Of a stretch of 9,950 nt of DNA, positions 6,367 to 9,950 are shown piece by piece. How positions within the stretch are numbered: the stretch's first letter is position 1; every line of letters begins with the position of its first letter. The notes beneath the pieces are model-generated. The model made no database searches. It worked only from the letters and a program-made list of their open reading frames with translations, and was not told the origin of the DNA. Both the position numbers and the translations under genes were made by a program. The stretch is from Desulfobacula sp. (GTDB taxonomy: Bacteria; Desulfobacterota; Desulfobacteria; Desulfobacterales; Desulfobacteraceae): the NCBI RefSeq assembly GCF_021107415.1, contig NZ_JAIOSW010000430.1:1-9950 (forward strand). Reading direction: 5' to 3'.

Positions 6367-6594
6367 TTATCCAAAGATACCCCCACCATTTGTTGTATCC
6401 AGTACTTCGCGTATTTTTTGGGCAAGATCCTTCATTACAATCGGTTTGAATAGAAAACCCTTAATTCCAATAGATGCGGCTTCTTCTTCAGACATAGTTT
6501 CACTGAACCCGGTGCAAAGCAGTATTGGAATGTCAGGGCGTATTTTGGTCAATTCAACAGCAAGTTTATTTCCTGGCATATTAGGCATTGCCAT
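6367..6594 (-). pseudogene. 5'-truncated receiver domain remnant
   Basis: The open frame gives 75 residues that match only the second half of a CheY-like receiver: MAMPNMPG immediately after the place where the phosphoacceptor Asp normally stands, then PDIPILLCTGFSE with the conserved Thr28, IKGFLFKP with the conserved Lys50, and a final helix (DLAQKIREVLD) before an odd Gly-rich end. The N-terminal acidic pocket and the phosphoacceptor Asp are missing. The ATG at 6594 has no Shine-Dalgarno. Only 136 bp separate it from the hybrid kinase stop, too little for the lost roughly 55 residues. Upstream, another frame reads PEYSDYN just before the junction, resembling the residues that often precede the Asp, which hints at a small deletion that also shifted frame. 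This may be the 3' remnant of a hybrid kinase or response regulator gene. Expression as a short adaptor protein is less likely but not excluded. Confidence 0.75.
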
Positions 6595-6730
6595 ATATTG
6601 TAATCTGAGTATTCAGGCTTTAATCCCATCCCACCACAAGATATGGAGTCAGATTTTAATTAAAAATGAAAAGAATACCCCCTGCTATTCTGCAATTTTT
6701 GGAAGGCTGTAAAAACAAGGACTGTAGCCA

Positions 6731-9475
6731 TTATTCCTGTGCGGCCAATGTTATTTCCAGCAACTTATTTATACCGTTTATATAATCTTTATTCTGACAG
6801 GGCTTTGACAGATGATCAATGTTGGCATCTGTTAGTTTCAACTCTTTTATAGATTCTAAAAATTCTATATTGCCGGAAACAAACAAGATTGGAATGATTT
6901 TGTTAGTTTTTCTGATATGATTATATACATCCATCCCGTTGATGTCTCCCGGAAGTATATAATCCAAACTTATTAAATCATATTCATTCCTACCTAATAA
7001 ATCCATTGCAACTTGTCCATTAGGAGCAATATCCACCTGATGGTTACAGGGATCTTGTGTCAATACTTTGTATTGCACATCTGAAATGGCTGTTTCATCC
7101 TCAACAAGAAGAATATATTTTTCAAAATATGCTATTTCCTCTCGGATTTGAATTTTTTCTTCGGTAGTCAATTCTTTTTTAATAACCGGCAGATTGATGG
7201 TGAATTTTGTGCCCGATCCAAGTTCTGACTCAATAGAAATATTGCCCCTATGTTGTTCGATATATTTTTTTACATTAGCCATTCCATAACCAGTTCCCTT
7301 AATACCGGTTTTATATGAACCTGTCACATCCTTAGTTCCTTTTAAGGTAAAAGATGGTTTATAAATGTTTTCCAGATGTTTTTTGGGAATTCCACATCCG
7401 TTATCCTCAACCTCAAAACAGATATTTTCGCCTATGCAATACGTACGAATAATTATTTTGGGATTTTCAACCATACTAACAGCATGGATTGAATTTTGTA
7501 TAAGATTTACCAGAGCATGTTCGATCATTCCAGGATCAGCAAGCAGGTCCGGTATTCCTGTTTTATCTTCTTTTTTCAGTTCAATTCCTTCCAGGTCTTT
7601 TCTTAACAGACTTAGAACCAAGTCCATTTTTTCGTTAATCTTGAAAAATTCCTGTTTTGGCTCCTGGTCCCTGGCAAAGGCAACTAAGTTTCTAGTTAAA
7701 TTTTTTCCTCGTATTGTTTGTTTAAAAATTAACTCCAGTGACTTTCTTGTTTTTGCTTCCTTGCTACTCAGAAGTGAAAGCTGGGCATTACCCATAATAA
7801 CACCCAAAACGTTATTAAAATCATGGGCCATTTTTCCCGCTATCTGCCCGACCAATGCGAGTTTTTCATGTTCGCCTGCAATTTTCTGGGCCTTTATTTT
7901 TTCTTCTTCTGTTTTCTTGCGGTAAGTAATATCATGGGCGACAACCTGTGCTCCTTTTAATTTTCCATTTTTATAAATAAAATCACTGTTTATAATGATA
8001 TTTACTTTTTGACCATCTTTTTTAATAAGGTTGTATTCAACATTACCGGGCAATTTTTCTCCTACAGAAAGTTTTTCAAATCTTCCAATATATAATTTTT
8101 TACTGTCTTCCGTTAAAAGATCCAGGGGATTCATGGATAAAAGTTCTTCTTCTGAGTAGCCAGTATATTTGCACATTATGTCATTCACGTTAACGAATTT
8201 GACTCTTTCAAAATCAATCTCGTAAATTCCTGCCGGAGCATTTTTGAAAAGGTGTCTATATTTTTTCTCACTTTCCCGTAGCGTCTCCTCCATTCGCTTG
8301 CGATCAGTGATGTCCCTTCCTACACCAATGATAGCAATAATATTCTTTTTTTCATCCAATACAGCTGAGTCCATCCAGGCAAGCCATTTCCATCCATCCT
8401 TTGTCATGGCTCGTTGTTGTATGTAAACGCTATATGGTGGCTGATAGAGGGATTCCATCGCTTTTGCTGTACTCTTTCGATCATCCTTATGGACCAGAGG
8501 CATAAAGTTTTTGCCGATCAACTCTTCTTCCGTCTTTCCAAACATTTCACAATAAGATGTACTTACGAATTGAAATTTTCCATTAATGTCAACTTTGACT
8601 ACTAAATCTGTCTGGTTTTCGATTAGCAAGCGGTATTTTCCCTCGCTTTTTTTAAGAGCCCGTTCGGCTTTCATTCGATCTGTGATGTCTTCGCCTGAGC
8701 TCAATGTTGCAATTATTTTACCTTCGTTATCTTTCAATAAGGAATTTTGCCAGGCTATCAATCTTTCCTCGCCATTTTTTGTCAGTATATAGTTTTCAAA
8801 ACAATCGATTGGCTCACAGTTTTCTGCGACCAGATCAATAAAAGTGGCTATAGTTTTTTCTCTGTCTTTTTTTGGAATAAATTGGTCGAACCAATTTTTA
8901 CCTATGATTTCAGATTGTTCAAAACCAAGCAATTGGCATCCTTTTTTATTTATCAATGCCACTGTTTGATCAGTATTAATGACAACAATGATTACACCTG
9001 CAATATCGAGGTATTTTTGCGCATTGTCTCTTTCTTTTTGAAGTGCCTCCGCTGTTTGTTTAATGTCTGTAATATCACGTAGGGTCCCCATGATGCCGAT
9101 TGGTTTACCCCCATCATCCAAAATAAGTGAATTGTGCATCAAAGTTGGAAAAACAATACCATCACGTTTCACATGCCAGATTTCACCTTTGAAATTACCT
9201 GTTTGTTTTATTTCCATGTTGGCTGCTTTTACGGATTGCATCTGTTCAGGAGTATGAAAAATGGATAGATTTTTACCGATAAGTTCTTCAGCAGAATATC
9301 CGTGCATCTCACTAAAAGCATTATTTAAGTATTCTATATTGCCATCCAGGTCAACAACAGCTATACCTTCACTGCTTTGTTCTACAGCTGATAAGAGAAG
9401 TTTCAGTTGTTTCTTTGAACTTACTCGTTCATTGGCTGCTGTTTCTAATTTCGTATACATCGATTTTTCAGCCAT
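6731..9475 (-). CDS. Soluble hybrid histidine kinase: four PAS domains, HisKA, HATPase, receiver
   Basis: A 914-residue cytoplasmic hybrid sensor kinase with no membrane segment. Four PAS/PAC units lie at about 24-140, 150-267, 275-394 and 402-521, each closing with a D-I-T motif (TLRDITD, SGEDITD, GVGRDITD, VAHDITY). The HisKA H-box is MAHDFNNVLG with His551. The HATPase part has N-box HALVNLIQNSIHA (Asn657 and Asn661), G1 DNGCGIP (691-697) and G2 GTGYGM (727-732). A C-terminal receiver (about 785-905) has VEDE (791-794), phosphoacceptor Asp838 in SLDY, Ser867 in FVSGN, and Lys891 in SKPC. All catalytic residues are present. PAS ligands cannot be told from sequence: no haem or flavin signature Cys/His was identified. 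There is no DNA-binding output, so phosphate must pass to a histidine phosphotransfer domain or another partner. The neighbouring membrane protein with an H-box but no ATPase is a candidate. The start at 9475 has no clear Shine-Dalgarno, and Met6 is an alternative. Confidence 0.92.
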   Translation of the reverse strand: MAEKSMYTKLETAANERVSSKKQLKLLLSAVEQSSEGIAVVDLDGNIEYLNNAFSEMHGYSAEELIGKNLSIFHTPEQMQSVKAANMEIKQTGNFKGEIWHVKRDGIVFPTLMHNSLILDDGGKPIGIMGTLRDITDIKQTAEALQKERDNAQKYLDIAGVIIVVINTDQTVALINKKGCQLLGFEQSEIIGKNWFDQFIPKKDREKTIATFIDLVAENCEPIDCFENYILTKNGEERLIAWQNSLLKDNEGKIIATLSSGEDITDRMKAERALKKSEGKYRLLIENQTDLVVKVDINGKFQFVSTSYCEMFGKTEEELIGKNFMPLVHKDDRKSTAKAMESLYQPPYSVYIQQRAMTKDGWKWLAWMDSAVLDEKKNIIAIIGVGRDITDRKRMEETLRESEKKYRHLFKNAPAGIYEIDFERVKFVNVNDIMCKYTGYSEEELLSMNPLDLLTEDSKKLYIGRFEKLSVGEKLPGNVEYNLIKKDGQKVNIIINSDFIYKNGKLKGAQVVAHDITYRKKTEEEKIKAQKIAGEHEKLALVGQIAGKMAHDFNNVLGVIMGNAQLSLLSSKEAKTRKSLELIFKQTIRGKNLTRNLVAFARDQEPKQEFFKINEKMDLVLSLLRKDLEGIELKKEDKTGIPDLLADPGMIEHALVNLIQNSIHAVSMVENPKIIIRTYCIGENICFEVEDNGCGIPKKHLENIYKPSFTLKGTKDVTGSYKTGIKGTGYGMANVKKYIEQHRGNISIESELGSGTKFTINLPVIKKELTTEEKIQIREEIAYFEKYILLVEDETAISDVQYKVLTQDPCNHQVDIAPNGQVAMDLLGRNEYDLISLDYILPGDINGMDVYNHIRKTNKIIPILFVSGNIEFLESIKELKLTDANIDHLSKPCQNKDYINGINKLLEITLAAQE

Positions 9476-9507
9476 ATGAAATCTTTTTTATTGTTGAAAT
9501 GAACGTA

Positions 9508-9523
9508 TCTTCTGACCAGAAGA
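9508..9523. promoter_or_regulatory. 16-bp dyad upstream of the hybrid kinase (operator candidate)
   Basis: TCTTCTG-AC-CAGAAGA has perfect 7-bp arms and lies 33 to 48 bp before the kinase ATG, within the likely leader or promoter. It overlaps a second possible stem, CCAG-AAGA-CTGG (9516-9527). It could be a repressor or activator site, or a leader hairpin. No family is named because no matching known consensus is recalled. Confidence 0.4.
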
Positions 9524-9581
9524 CTGGCCATAGTCTGCACACCCCCCAAACCATAAAATCACCAGAATAATTTTAATATTC

Positions 9582-9606
9582 CGGTAAATTTCAATAATAA
9601 TTACCG
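9582..9606. repeat. Short inverted repeat
   Basis: CGGTAA (9582-9587) and TTACCG (9601-9606) are separated by 13 AT-rich bases, about 110-130 bp upstream of the kinase start. Six-base arms in AT-rich DNA may be chance. Confidence 0.3.
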
Positions 9607-9780
9607 TACAGTATATTGTGGTGCAAAGTAAATAAATTTTTGATTTCCTATTCCTATGATTATGGGCAAAATTACAGATAGGGATTTTGGATTTGGATTT
9701 TATTCAGGAGGTCGGGGTATGGTTGCAGGGAATCGTTGATTGGGCTTGTGTACAGATTCTTAATGCAGTGGAGCGTTAAG

Positions 9781-9819
9781 ACCGGCAAAGTGTTTGAGCG
9801 ATAGCGAGTTTTTGCCGGT
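9781..9819. repeat. Hairpin with 9-bp arms and a mirror-repeat loop
   Basis: ACCGGCAAA (9781-9789) and TTTGCCGGT (9811-9819) are perfect inverted repeats. The loop and inner arm hold TTTGAGCGATAGCGAGTTT (9793-9811), a 19-base exact mirror repeat (the same read forwards and backwards on one strand). The hairpin lies 16 bp before the third 18-mer locus, echoing the hairpin-plus-18-mer layout at 4059-4114. Confidence 0.8.
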
Positions 9820-9835
9820 TAGTGCAATGGAATTT

Positions 9836-9853
9836 ACGTGTGACCTTCAGGTT
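9836..9853 (+). repeat. Solitary copy of the 18-bp repeat
   Basis: An exact match to ACGTGTGACCTTCAGGTT in the same orientation as the other copies, preceded by ATTT and followed by A. It lies 361 bp upstream of the hybrid kinase start, beyond a hairpin. Confidence 0.97.
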
Positions 9854-9950
9854 AGAAGCTGTCAGAGGTTCAATCGGATGAGTTGCAACCCATGCCTCGG
9901 CCGGGTTAAAGCCAAATCAATATTCTAAAATCTGTATTTTAACGAACGAT

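Larger units (their letters stand above)
9476..9950. other. Gene-free interval upstream of the hybrid kinase
   Basis: No convincing gene. It must contain the kinase promoter on the minus strand, but no good -35/-10 pair stands out. A 27-codon frame at 9656-9739 contains a strong AGGAGG (9706-9711) seven bases before an internal ATG (9719) that stops after six codons, so it may be a lost gene start. The interval also holds the dyad at 9508-9523, the inverted repeat at 9582-9606, the hairpin at 9781-9819 and the 18-mer at 9836-9853. AACCC (9887-9891) and GGGTT (9903-9907) form only a weak stem near the right edge. Confidence 0.6.

Noticed and set aside
7365..7925. 186-codon plus-strand frame as a gene
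   Set aside because: It is antisense to the HisKA/HATPase part of the hybrid kinase, has no start signals and reads as low-complexity Ser/Phe/Ile sequence.
9656..9739. 27-codon frame with internal AGGAGG-ATG (9706-9721) as a leader peptide or small protein
   Set aside because: The Shine-Dalgarno is strong, but the product after it is six residues, no gene follows on that strand within the window, and there is no attenuator-like structure at suitable spacing.

Overview
The window looks like part of an AT-rich, strictly anaerobic bacterial chromosome. The best guess is a sulfate-reducing member of the Desulfobacterota (Desulfobacteraceae-like). This is inferred from the end of a 2-oxoacid:ferredoxin oxidoreductase gamma subunit, the large multi-PAS sensor kinases, and a Cache-type membrane sensor whose FHL...SFLRVH...KFGDN motif is common in that group. 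No rRNA or taxonomic marker is present, so the assignment is tentative.

Layout. (1) 1-158 is the 3' end of a 2-oxoacid:ferredoxin oxidoreductase gamma-subunit gene. It is followed by a strong bidirectional hairpin terminator (211-248) shared with a convergent small unknown gene on the minus strand (253-540). (2) 559-648 holds five perfect head-to-tail copies of an 18-bp unit, ACGTGTGACCTTCAGGTT, sitting against the ribosome binding site of the small gene. (3) 858-2201 and 2303-3922, both on the plus strand, encode a class III PLP aminotransferase and a PanP-like PLP aspartate 1-decarboxylase. Together they could connect aspartate, beta-alanine and malonate semialdehyde, feeding pantothenate/CoA synthesis or beta-alanine turnover. 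(4) 3923-4524 is a 600-bp gene-free interval with a 28-bp near-perfect palindrome, a second hairpin, a solitary copy of the same 18-mer directly against that hairpin, and a pseudoknot-like pair of complementary blocks. (5) 4525-9475, all on the minus strand and read from the right, is a signalling cluster: a soluble hybrid kinase with four PAS domains and a C-terminal receiver (6731-9475), a broken half receiver lacking its phosphoacceptor region (6367-6594), and a membrane sensor that ends after its phosphoacceptor-histidine domain with no ATP-binding domain (4525-6285). (6) 9476-9950 has no convincing gene. It carries a TCTTCTG-AC-CAGAAGA dyad just upstream of the hybrid kinase, a hairpin whose loop region holds a 19-bp mirror repeat, and a third locus of the 18-mer.

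The two signals that ordinary annotation does not explain are the identical 18-mer at three separate intergenic loci (one tandem, two solitary, each solitary copy beside a hairpin) and the kinase cluster in which one partner has no catalytic domain and the receiver beside it has no phosphoacceptor Asp. Both are visible in the sequence. Their functions are inference.
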